Source: Seminavis robusta (lineage: Eukaryota > Bacillariophyta > Bacillariophyceae > Naviculales > Naviculaceae). Taken from it: DNA of 27,419 nt. The translations under genes were made by a program, and so were the position numbers. The first letter of the stretch is position 1, and the number at the start of each line of letters is the position of its first letter. Shown piece by piece: positions 10,765 to 19,115 of the stretch. The notes below the pieces were generated by a model, which did no database searches, was not told the DNA's origin, and saw only the letters and a program-made list of their open reading frames with translations. The stretch covers positions 1-27,419 of the forward strand of contig CAICTM010001534.1 of assembly GCA_903772945.1 (NCBI GenBank), read 5' to 3'.

Positions 10765-11076
10765 NNNNNNGTCATTGTTGTCGGAAGAAAGAACAAAATC
10801 GCATTGGCAAGGGCAGGTGTGCAACAAGGCAGGACACACATCTCCGCAGCAAATGCACGAGAACCGAGTAGATGTACTGATTCCCATCGTTTGACTTTGC
10901 TGGACACAGATGTTCTGTGGCGCTTCTCCTTGAACGTCGCACACGAACACTCCATCTCGACCATTGGCACGAATGCAAGCGTTCGTGTTGATGGGAGCCA
11001 CGCAGCCCGGGTCCCTTGCTTGGACCAGGGATGGGAGCAGCAAGGCCATCATCAGGGCAGCCAGATCGAACATCAT
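10460..11076 (-). CDS. Secreted cysteine-rich protein with poly-Q tract, interrupted by assembly gap
   Basis: The N-terminus is a clear signal peptide (MMFDLAALMMALLLPSLVQA, from the ATG at 11076; an upstream in-frame ATG lies at 11112). The mature part begins RDPGCVAP and has many cysteines, including a dense cluster (CICCGDVCP ... CPCQCDF), suggesting disulfide bonding outside the cell. Next comes a CAA/AAC trinucleotide tract broken by six N at 10765-10770. Before the gap the frame reads the repeat as Asn. After it, the frame that makes sense reads it as Gln and continues QAGNGVWVEVTRNGVSVEHC, with further cysteines (CVLPE, FSCVKTCV), then a Ser/Thr/Pro/Val-rich tail to TAG at 10460-10462. 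The true gap length is therefore probably not a multiple of three, or the repeat hides a frameshift. The family is unknown; an extracellular or cell-surface role is inference. Confidence 0.6.
10731..10770. repeat. GTT/CAA trinucleotide repeat with assembly gap
   Basis: About eleven GTT units on the plus strand (CAA/AAC on the coding minus strand) abut six N at 10765-10770. The N run marks unresolved repeat length inside the coding region of the secreted Cys-rich gene. Confidence 0.9.
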
Positions 11077-11112
11077 GTTCGGATATCTCGTATCTGTTGG
11101 CGTTCTGTTCAT

Positions 11113-11703
11113 GTGGCTTTTGTGGCTGTTGACTAGCTACCTTTAGCTTGGATGTGCTTCCGAATTCCGAATGTGTGGCACAATACGGGTACTAGTAGTC
11201 TAGTAACATAGAGAGAGAGAGACTGCTGAACTGGTACCGGTTACGAGAAAGCTATCATTGGTGTCAAAAGGATTTCAACTCAGGCTAGCAGGAGCTCCTG
11301 GTTCATGCCAAGCTAGTAGTAGGGGTTACACAGCCTGGGCCAGGTGTACCGGTAGATCCAGGTGTTTGGACCAGGTCTAATTCTCAGAGTTGGTCTGGTT
11401 GGTTGCGCCAAATGCACCTCTCCAGAAGCTGAGGCAGGGCGGGTTGTGGTGTTTGCTGCACCAGATGTAAAACATTCACTACTGTACCTGCGGGTCCAGA
11501 CGAATGATGAATCGAATCAATCTCCGAAGCAGGCCTGGCCTACCGGTAGCTAACAAATACCGGTACGATACAGAGTAGAACAGTGTCGAGTATTTCGCTG
11601 CAACGTGCAACTTCATTAGTTTTGCTAAAAGGGAACAGTACCGCATACTTCTCCATTAAGCACGGCGTTGGGTGCGATGTCCTGCTACCTACGAGTCGAG
11701 TCT
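11113..11703. other. Intergenic region
   Basis: No gene supported. It contains a short GA repeat (11213-11222) and several GGTACCGGT/TACCGGTA palindromes (around 11234, 11350 and 11542). The 5' end of the Cys-rich gene and the 3' end of the next minus-strand gene border it. Confidence 0.5.
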
Positions 11704-12241
11704 CTACTTCTTTGTCACGCGTGCAGTTTTTCTGTTGGACGCAGAGCTAATCTTCTTTGTTGCCACCGTCTTCTTGGCAACTGTCTGTTTCTTTATAGGG
11801 AGACTCTTCATCCATTCCTGGAGGCTGGTTTTCAGCTCCTTGCTCTTAACTTTCTTCAACATAGCTTGGACCAGATCCTTATCCTCTAACTTTAAAACAT
11901 TGTCCTTGCTCTTTTCCTCTTGGAGATTGCAGGTGCGGCATCCCTTGTAGAAGTTGCAGGTTTCGTGGCCACAGTTTTCGTTGGTCTTGGTCTCATGGTT
12001 TTCGTCGCAACCAAAATCATCCACTTCATCTCCACAAACATTTCAATCCACAGCATTTATGATAAAAGCCATGGTCGCAACAAAATTCTCTATCGCATCT
12101 GTCGCATTTTGTTTTCTTGATCTTATCATTGGCACAAACATGGCAAAAGCTCCCTTCATCATATTCTTCACCAGCAACTTGGCAGCAACTCCAGCAATTG
12201 TCATCGCTTTGACATCCGCACATGCCGCAAGCTGTCCACAT
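11704..12241 (-). CDS. Cys-rich, probably zinc-binding protein, frameshifted
   Basis: The first part (ATG 12241, 71 codons, TGA at 12026-12028) is packed with cysteine pairs: ACGMCGC, CWSCC, CHVCAND, KCDRCDREFCCDHGFYHKCC. This resembles a run of zinc-binding knuckles, not a disulfide-rich secreted protein, and no signal peptide is present. In a neighbouring frame the pattern goes on without a break (CGDEVDDFGCDENHE ... NCGHETCNFYKGCRTC), then gives a Lys-rich tail (KKQTVAKKTVATKK) ending at TAG 11704-11706. The frames join if one base is removed in the minus-strand string TGTTTGTGG (12032-12040). It is thus either one protein of about 178 residues hidden by a sequence error, or a pseudogene. 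The basic tail could bind nucleic acid. No named zinc-finger family is claimed. Confidence 0.5.
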
Positions 12242-12681
12242 TGTGAGGATTCGAGTCTAGTACAACCACGTTGGTATTGACACGGATAAGCTCTCGTCCA
12301 ATCAACAAACAAGCCAAAACTAGCTAGACTATGCGGCCACTGTGCCCCTGTGGTGACAAAACGCGCCATTCAGTTAGTTGCTGGTCGCAGTGCAGCCGCG
12401 CAGCCAGCCGACACGAAAGATGCTGCTTCGTCGCATTTTTTCACAATGCAGATGATGGATCGTGAACCTGAACTCCAAATTGTATCAGGGTTCGCTGTTG
12501 ACATCATTGGTCCAGCTGCAGTGTTCTACTTCCACTTCGAATTAATGGATCTGGGGCTTATATACATGACTACGTGACCTGGTACCGGTTTGGTACCGCT
12601 GTCTATGCCAAGGATCAGATCCAGTGAATTCCAACCTCCAGCCCAAACGAAAGAAGAAAAAAGGACACCGGAGGTTAATAG

Positions 12682-13165
12682 ATATACCGGGCGAGCTGAC
12701 TTAAAAGATGGGCGGCATAGTAATATTGTTGAAGTTTGGCTGAAGTAGTGTCATTAGATTTTTCCGTCTGAGAAAGTGGCGTGGTAGCTTACGGAGCTTA
12801 GAGGTGTGCAGCGAGACGTTAGATTTTTCCGTTGAGAAAGAGGCGTGGTAGCTTACGGGAGTTTAGAGATGTGCAACGTGAGACGTCAGATTTTTCCGTC
12901 TGAGAAAGAATCGTGGTAGCTTACGGGAGGTTTAGACGTTAGATTTTTCCATCTGAGAAAGTGGCTTGGTAGCTTACGGGAGGTGTGCAAATGTCAGGAA
13001 AATATTCAGGATCCGTTGCTATAAAGAGAATGTGTAAGAAATGTGGGGGCCCATGAGGGGGCTTCGATTTTAGTTAAACTCTAACCCTAAGGATAACCAA
13101 CCAACCAAAACCAACCACCACCACAATAAACAGGTTCAGAGATCACCGGGGTCTGCCCGGTATAT
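12682..13165. mobile_element. Candidate non-coding element bounded by 11-bp inverted repeats
   Basis: ATATACCGGGC at 12682-12692 is matched by its exact reverse complement at 13155-13165. The roughly 484-bp interval contains four direct repeat copies and no open frame of interest. No target-site duplication was found by eye, so this may be a MITE-like element or just a repeat-rich spacer. Confidence 0.3.
12754..12990. repeat. Four-copy direct repeat, 53-67 bp spacing
   Basis: Copies start at about 12754, 12819, 12886 and 12939. Each has TTAGATTTTTCCGTCTGAGA followed by AAGTGGCGTGGTAGCTTACG with small changes, then a variable GTTTAGAGRTGTGCA section. Distances are 65, 67 and 53 bases, and the variation is spread through the unit. 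Confidence 0.85.
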
Positions 13166-13316
13166 GAAAGGCAACTGCATTCAGTGAACTTCCATGGTCT
13201 GTTTCATGTGAGCAGTTTCATGTTGGCATACACCCACCGTACCGCGGCTGATCAAAGGCAAAGGCAAGTTACGAACCTGGGATGCTCTTGAGCACTTCGG
13301 CACAGTCAACGTCAAC

Positions 13317-15805
13317 ATGAGTGCTAGTGGTAGTAGCGATTGCGAGAAGACTGGCGGCAATGCCAAGGACGTGGACGCCAACGCCGTGGATTCCGAGGCC
13401 ACGGGCAACATGGCGGGGTCGTTAGAATCGTTGCAGACGCCGGTAGAGGGCACGTTGACGAGTGCATCTGTTGTAGAGAAACAGACTCCATGCAACAACG
13501 ATCATATTAAGGAAGAAGGCAAGGCAAAGACTAATGCGGAATCGACATTGGATATCACCTTGCCAGAGCGTATGCCCATACCAACGCCCTTACCAATGCC
13601 CATACCCTTACCCTCGGGCCGACCGGACTCATTACCGGGAGCTTATGCAGTGGGTACAAGTTTCGCTGGTCTCATTACGAGTTTTGCTCGTCGCACCGGG
13701 GAGGACAGCGTTATTGCTGGTAACGAAGCAGAACCAGAGGATTCTCCTAGCGAATCACCACCGCTATTGCAGGGTACCCTTGTAGGTCCCCCAAGGAACC
13801 GCAGGAGACTCCAAGCCGCATCGTGCCACCCAGCAATGGTGCATACTTCTCAGCTTCCTATCACAGGGACAGCTGTTCGCGATGATGATAATGGCCAAAA
13901 GAGACGTGCAGCGCTGTTTGCATTGGCCGTGGTGGTCATGCTGGCCGTTATTGTAGCTCTCGTCTTGGGACTCCTCGGAGTATTCGCCGGAAACAACGAG
14001 GGAGAACCACTCCAGATTCTCGCGGGAAGCAAAGAAGAAAATACAAATGACAGCCTTTCAACTCTCCAACGAATCAAACAGGAAGGTATCTTACGATGTG
14101 AATATCGTGAGGTTCCCAATAACATAACGGATATTCCCGGATTCAGCTACAGCTTTGTAAGTACATACACTTTGTTGTTCTTTTTGGTCTGGTAAAGAGT
14201 TGATTGAGCCAACTTTAGTTTTCAAAATGGTATCCTCACAAATCGTTGTCATCCTGTCGATTAATCTCTCTTTTTAAGTAGTGCCTTGCAGTGGCAGCCG
14301 CCATCTTTGGACAAGAGACTGCTAAGGACAAGATCGACTTTCAAAAATTTAAGAATCGGACCTCTCTGTTTGCACCTCTTGTGGAAGGGCAAGTGGACTT
14401 GTACTGTTCTGGATACACACATACCATGGAACGGGATGTACTCCAGACTCAGGTCAAGACTGGCTTGTCCTTTACCGCTCCTTTTCTATACATAGGAATG
14501 GCCGTTGCTGGTGATCCCTTTCATGTTGGCTGTGTAGAAGACAACTTTAGACACCTCTATGAGTGTCAGAGCTTGAAAATTTGTGTTAGACAGGACACAA
14601 CCTATGCAAGTATAGTACAAGCTGCCATACCAAGACGCTATATTGTACCAGTGGAAACTGTGGGCCATGCTACCAAAGGGTTTGTCAAGGGTGACTGCAA
14701 CGTCATTGCTTTGGGGAGTTTCGCTGCCTTGAGTGCAGAGGAGATAGCAGCTGCTGGATACAATGGGAGCTATGTGCGGAGTGAACGCTACTTCTCCAAA
14801 GAACCTTTGGGCCTTGCAACCAGAAAAGACGATCCAGAATTCACGGCCTTTGTGGCTGCCATTCTGGATTCTCTCTTTGTGGCAGAGCTACACAACATCA
14901 CTCAGGCCACTGCCCACTTGTTTCCTCCCATGCAAATCTTTGGCATTGACTCTCAATACATGTTTCAAGATGCCATTTCTGCTGTGGGAAACTATGGTGA
15001 AATCTACAAACGCCATTTGGCCAGAGGTATTCCTCGGGCCACACTCAACGAGGTCAATCAAGGAACCACAGGATTGCTCTTTTCACACCCATTTGGTGCC
15101 ATTGGAGAGAACACAAGAGAGGAAGACAAGATTCCACTCGGAGATGATGTCCAATCAATTGTGGAAAGAGGGAGTGTCCGATGTGGTATTAGTGCCAATG
15201 CAGAAAGGGCTGGTTTTGCGTCCAAAGTGAATAGCACTGTTTCATCTGTGGCTTACGAGGGATTCGAGATTGATCTCTGTCAATCCCTATCCACTTCATT
15301 GTTTCAAGGCCAGCCCAACAAGATACAGTTCGTCGAGGTGGAGAAGCCCGAACATGGCTTTGCTCTCCTTGCAAGTGGTGCAATAGATGTTTTGGCTGGA
15401 GTGACAAGCAGTCTCCAGAACCGTGTCAAGGAACCATCCACAGGACTAGGCTACTCCTTTTCTGTGCCCTACTTTTATGATTCTGTACACAACAGCAATC
15501 TCTGCATGGCCACCAATCAAGATGCCCACGACTGGTCTGTGTGGGTGTACTGGATTGTCACTGCTTTGATCTTTGCGGAGGAGCAAGGCATTGGTCAAGA
15601 AACATCCAACATGATGCCAGAGGTCCTGCTGTTTGGTAACCAGTACAAGCGGATGTTTCGAGATGCCATTTTGGAAGTGGGGAACTATGGCGATCTTTTC
15701 GATCGGAACTTGAAGGCCATCAACATCCCACGCACTGGCCAGAACATGCTCAATCAAAACTCCAATCAAGGACCACAGCACTATGCACCTCCAGGGTTTA
15801 TCTAA
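13317..15805 (+). CDS. Membrane-anchored protein with two bacterial-type solute-binding (SBP_bac_3-like) modules
   Basis: Two exons (13317-14156 and 14282-15805) give about 787 residues. Residues 1-198 are a Ser/Pro/Glu-rich, probably cytosolic region with an MPIPTPLPMPIPLP repeat. One strong membrane segment follows at 199-223 after a KRR stop, suggesting a type II protein with the rest outside the cell or in a lumen. Module 1 starts near 250 (LQRIKQEGILRCEYRE). Across the splice junction it reads GFSYSF-CLAVAAAIFG, matching the GFDVDLCRAVAAAIFG signature of polar amino-acid ABC-transporter binding proteins, and it extends to about residue 540. Module 2 repeats the pattern (VERGSVRCGIS, GFEIDLCQSLSTSLF, AIDVLAGVTSS, GYSFSVPYFYDS). 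It then jumps from YDSVHNSNL to CMATNQDAHDW, skipping about 100 residues present in module 1, so it seems to lack most of lobe II. Both modules end with a similar GNYGEIYKRHL/GNYGDLFDRNL motif. The ligand is unknown; an amino acid or similar small molecule is inference. Confidence 0.85.
14157..14281 (+). other. Spliceosomal intron, 125 bp, in the solute-binding-type gene
   Basis: The donor is TTT|GTAAGTAC and the acceptor TTTTTAAGTAG|TGCC. Removal is phase 0 and joins GFSYSF to CLAVAAAIFG, restoring a conserved family signature. A nearer AG at 14290-14291 (TTGCAG) would break the frame, which supports the chosen site. The unspliced frame reaches a TAA within the intron. Confidence 0.88.
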
Positions 15806-16301
15806 GAAATGATCGTCGAGCTGGAGGTGTAGAACCAAAATGCCCATGAACCTCCAAGAGGCTGGTTACTTGTGTCACCATCGGGATCTGCTGATTTGCA
15901 TGACGTAGTGGTAGCTCTCCCAGTTTTGTTTATAATTAGTTTTTAGTGATGTTCTTTCTACTCGGGCACCGCGAATATTATTTATTCCGATGAGACGAAC
16001 ACCCAACCTGGATTTTGAATAGCGGTGACATCACGGATCAACTCACATCCTTACCCAAGCTAGCCCCTGCTCCGCTCTGGAGATGTTTATCATCCCTCCC
16101 CGGGCAAAACGATGGCCTCTATTGTCGGAAAGGACTGCTACCCTTCAGGTATCTTAGATTTTTAGAATGACTGCTAGCCGGTTTGTAGGTTTGTGCGTAC
16201 ATCGTACAGGAGGCAACGAAACGATTTCTAACTAAATCACTAACAATTTTCTACATGCATGATTCGATTCCATAACTACATGGTGTCCCCACCACCACGC
16301 A
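15806..16301. other. Intergenic region between convergent genes
   Basis: No gene is seen. It holds the 3' flanks of the solute-binding-type gene (+) and the SET gene (-), including an AT-rich stretch near 15928-15985. Confidence 0.55.
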
Positions 16302-17735
16302 CTACAGTTCTTGTTCTTCTTCATCATTACCACCAGTTGTTGCGGCAAATGCGGTGTCGGGATTGTACGGATTGACAATATGGGGTGGAATCGGCTGTCC
16401 CGTCAATGCCAAGTGTTGCATGAGACTCATTTTGGCATGCCAGGAACTGGTATCTGGTAAATGCAATCGTAGTTCTTGTCCGGGATGAATATCCTTGGTG
16501 GCATACAATTTCAAGACGATTCCGGCACTGTTATGATCCATTTGTTTTAAATCTCGAATTTGTGGATCAATTTCCATGCGGCAATTGAAATTCTCCCCAA
16601 AGCGTTGGTGTTCTTCGTCCGGGCCCACTCGGAGGACAAGACCAATGTGTCCGGAAGCGGGTAGAATGGCCGATTCGTCAAAGAATTCGAGCACATCGTG
16701 ATGGAGTTGATCTTGACGTATTGTTGTTGTATTTTCTGTTTCTTCGTCATCCGTACTATTCTTCTTGCCCTTTAATTTGTAGGCATAATACATTTCTCGC
16801 AGTGAAAGAATATCGTGTGTTTGTGGATTGGTCAAATCGGTCCATCGAATGAGCATGGGCGAGAGCGGCGAGTGTTCAAAATCGGCCACGGGTACGACCA
16901 ATGCCGGTCCTTTATCAATCATGTATCCTTCTCGAATGAATTGTTTGGCCACGGCCGTGGGATGATCTTGTAATGGCAGCATCGCTTCCATGTTGAATTT
17001 TGGTAGCGATTCTGGTCCATGCACCAATTCGTGCGATGCCAAGACGCGATTCCACCACGTGGATTGTCCCAGCCCAGAAACGATGCGACTGCAATGTCGA
17101 TCTTCCAATTGCAACAATCGACCGTGACCGGGAATAACTTCTTCTTCCTGTTGTCGTTGGATCATTTCCATACCCCGTTCGTCAAACCACTCGTCGCCGT
17201 ATGACGACAATAATTCTTGACCTCGTTGAATGTCGCGCAGTGCCACAAATCCTACCGCCAACGACGCCCACGGCATGTTCTTGTCGGGTTCATGTCCAAA
17301 ACTGGTATAGAACACATTCTGTTCGTCACCGACACCGTGATTGTAAAACATGGACATGCCAAAAATGGCAACACCAAACGAGAAATCGTCGGGATCGCGA
17401 GGAAATTGAAAATCGTAATGAAAATCGTGCAATTCATTCGAAGCCATCATTTGTTGTGTTTTGAGTGGGACATAGCGGGGCGCCACTTCCACTACTTCGC
17501 CCGCTTCAAAATCGCGGGCGGCAAAGACACCCCAGCCACCACGGTCCGGCGATGGTGCCACGTAAATGTCACACAGACGACTCGTGTTGCGTTGCGGACC
17601 AAAAATGGGAATGCTCTGTTGTTGTTGTTGTTGTGACGATGATGAGTCTTGTTGTTCTTGTTGTTGAGCAAACACTACCACTGTTTGGAACAGCAGCCAC
17701 CACCAGGGAGATAACATCCAACAGAGGGGCTTCAT
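16302..17735 (-). CDS. SET-domain protein with N-terminal signal peptide
   Basis: I start at ATG 17735 (477 residues, context AAGATGAAG). It gives a signal peptide or signal anchor (MKPLCWMLSPWWWLLFQTVVVFA). The frame is open to an upstream ATG at 17921, which would bury this segment. A Gln/Ser-rich tract (residues 24-40) follows. The SET domain then spans about 55-190: RGGWGVFAARDF (65-76) is the cofactor-binding GWG motif, MFYNHG (129-134) replaces the usual NHSC, and GQELLSSYGDEWF (172-184) is the ELxxxYG catalytic motif with Tyr179. The C-terminal half has an NCRMEID segment and a second GQELRLHLP stretch (near residue 435). SET proteins methylate lysines using S-adenosylmethionine, but a signal peptide is unusual for histone methylation. 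An organellar, luminal or secreted substrate is possible. Activity is inferred from motifs only. Confidence 0.82.
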   Translation of the reverse strand: MKPLCWMLSPWWWLLFQTVVVFAQQQEQQDSSSSQQQQQQSIPIFGPQRNTSRLCDIYVAPSPDRGGWGVFAARDFEAGEVVEVAPRYVPLKTQQMMASNELHDFHYDFQFPRDPDDFSFGVAIFGMSMFYNHGVGDEQNVFYTSFGHEPDKNMPWASLAVGFVALRDIQRGQELLSSYGDEWFDERGMEMIQRQQEEEVIPGHGRLLQLEDRHCSRIVSGLGQSTWWNRVLASHELVHGPESLPKFNMEAMLPLQDHPTAVAKQFIREGYMIDKGPALVVPVADFEHSPLSPMLIRWTDLTNPQTHDILSLREMYYAYKLKGKKNSTDDEETENTTTIRQDQLHHDVLEFFDESAILPASGHIGLVLRVGPDEEHQRFGENFNCRMEIDPQIRDLKQMDHNSAGIVLKLYATKDIHPGQELRLHLPDTSSWHAKMSLMQHLALTGQPIPPHIVNPYNPDTAFAATTGGNDEEEQEL

Positions 17736-17745
17736 CTTGCTTAGT

Positions 17746-17761
17746 GGGTGGGTGGGTGGGG
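17746..17761 (+). promoter_or_regulatory. G-quadruplex motif next to SET start codon
   Basis: GGGTGGGTGGGTGGGG on the plus strand fits the four-G-tract, single-base-loop pattern that forms very stable quadruplexes. It lies 11 bases upstream of the chosen SET start, on the template strand of that gene. A regulatory effect is inference. Confidence 0.5.
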
Positions 17762-18317
17762 AGAGTTGGTTGGTCTGGTGTGGAAGAATGAGTGTTTGGG
17801 AGCGTTGCATGGATCCGAAATGAAGACCTGAGAGGCAAAATGGATCTTGGACAAAAGCAATCTTGGACAAAAGATCCATAAGTCCAACGTTTTCCCAATC
17901 CTCACAAAACGAACCATGCACTACTTAGAGACAAGACTCTACGGCAAGTTGAAGTTGTGACTCATTGCACTATAGGAAGTTGAGTACTCTTCCAAAGTGT
18001 TTTTAATACTACCAGGAACTGAGTAGCTAGTACACGTACCGGTAGCTGTTTCAATTGAGCTTGCCCTCTGCCAAGCGCCAAGCTTGGCCTTCCCGAAAGA
18101 TCCAACAAAATCGCTAGACTCGCCAAAACAGGATTTCTCAAAAGACTTAAAGGCCATTTCTTTAAAAACCCAAGAGGCGAGGGCGATCAAGTGCATTTGA
18201 GTGTGGGATTCGATTCGATTGGACTTATGTATGTAGCTTGCTACCGTAAAAGTATTAGTTTGTACTAGAGACGTAGCTTTTGAACCCAGTCCGAAGCCAA
18301 TCCAGAAGAGCCATAGT

Positions 18318-18394
18318 AAAATCAAGCCGAAACCTAAATATAAAATCGAAACATAAATATAAATCGAAACCCAATTATAAAATCGAAACCCAAG
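18318..18394. repeat. Short tandem repeat, TAAAATCGAAACC type
   Basis: About four imperfect copies of a 17-20 base unit like AAATCGAAACCCAAATATA lie just inside the left arm of the fold-back element. Confidence 0.6.
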
Positions 18395-18437
18395 TAGGAA
18401 GCAGAATTACTTGTAAATCGCGATTTCGGGCCCTTTC

Positions 18438-18666
18438 GTTAGTTTCACGCTTTTGAGTTAGTTTCACGCTTTTAGTTGTGTTTAAGTTGATTTACTATGG
18501 CAGATACTGAACTAGTTTTATGCTTTTTGGTTAGTTTCACACTTTTTGGGTTAGTTTTAGGCTTTTGGGTTTGTTTCACGCTTTTGGGTTAGTTTCAAGG
18601 AAACGGTGGTCCATTTTCGGTGAAACTAACCAAAAGCGTGAAACTAACCCAAAAGCGTGAAACTAG
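18438..18666. repeat. Inner inverted repeat of TTTCACGCTTTTGGGTTAG units
   Basis: Several copies of GTTAGTTTCACGCTTTTG run forward at 18438-18597. Two to three reverse-complement copies (AAAAGCGTGAAACTAACC) lie at 18620-18666, separated by about 20 bases around 18608. It lies at the centre of the fold-back element. Confidence 0.75.
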
Positions 18667-18976
18667 TCACATTTCAGGACCTTGCTGACAGGTATGGCTC
18701 TTCTGGATTGGCTTCGGAGTGCGTTCAAAAGCTACGGTCCTAGTACAAACCAATACTTTTACGGTAGCAAGCTACGTACACACAAGTCAAATCATTCGAA
18801 TCCGACACTCAAATCGCCCTCGCAGCTTGGGTTTTTCAAGGAATGGCCTCTTATGTCTTTCGAATATCTTGTTTTGGCGAGTCTGGCGATTTTGTACTGG
18901 TACTAGAGACGTAGCTTTTGAACGCACTCCGAAGCCAATCCAGAAGAGCCATAGCTAGTTTTGCGTCAATCCAGTG

Positions 18977-19036
18977 ACCATGCACCCTGAAAGCTAACCA
19001 TGCCTCCTGAAAGCTCACCATGCCTCAAGAAGGCAG
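18977..19036 (+). repeat. Three 20-bp tandem repeats, each with an upstream ATG
   Basis: Units begin ACCATGC at 18977, 18997 and 19017 (ACCATGCACCCTGAAAGCTA and variants). Each carries an ATG in a good start context. If transcribed as leader of the CRAL-TRIO gene they open short upstream frames ending at 18997, 19071 and 19094, all before the main ATG at 19116. Confidence 0.6.
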
Positions 19037-19115
19037 CAAGCAGCGCCCCTGCGCCTTCCGTGCTCCCGTAGTTTATGATTGTGCATGCAGCTAATGGTTA
19101 CAGCCACAACAAACC

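Larger units (their letters stand above)
12242..13316. other. Intergenic region with repeat block
   Basis: No gene supported; the short plus-strand frame at 12350-12577 has no recognisable features. The main content is a four-copy direct repeat at 12754-12990, inside 11-bp inverted repeats at 12682 and 13155. A single telomere-like CTAACCCTAA string at 13080-13090 is isolated. Confidence 0.5.
18106..18954. mobile_element. Large fold-back (inverted-repeat) element
   Basis: The arm at about 18106-18316 is the reverse complement of the arm at about 18693-18894, with moderate divergence and small indels, over about 200 bases. Matching marks include AGCCAATCCAGAAGAGCCATA, which pairs with TATGGCTCTTCTGGATTGGCT, and CAAAATCGC, which pairs with GCGATTTTG. 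A further partial copy of the end (GTACTAGAGACG ... CCATAG) follows at 18900-18954 in the orientation of the left arm. The loop contains a second, inner inverted repeat. No transposase is visible, so it is a non-autonomous fold-back element or old rearrangement. Confidence 0.7.
17736..19115. other. Intergenic region with fold-back element
   Basis: Upstream regions of the divergent SET (-) and CRAL-TRIO (+) genes. It contains a G-quadruplex motif at 17746-17761, a large inverted repeat at 18106-18954 and three 20-bp tandem repeats at 18977-19036. Open frames inside the inverted repeat mirror each other and are not credible genes. Confidence 0.6.

Noticed and set aside
12754..12990. Possible CRISPR-like array
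   Set aside because: Only four units, variation throughout the repeats, no uniform unique spacers, and the window is eukaryotic.
13078..13095. Telomere-like CTAACCCTAA string
   Set aside because: Only about one and a half units; too short to be an internal telomere tract.
18682..18958. Plus-strand frames beginning near MALLDWLRSAFKS
   Set aside because: They lie in one arm of an inverted repeat, and the matching arm carries a diverged mirror frame (18325-17939 minus). No domain is seen.
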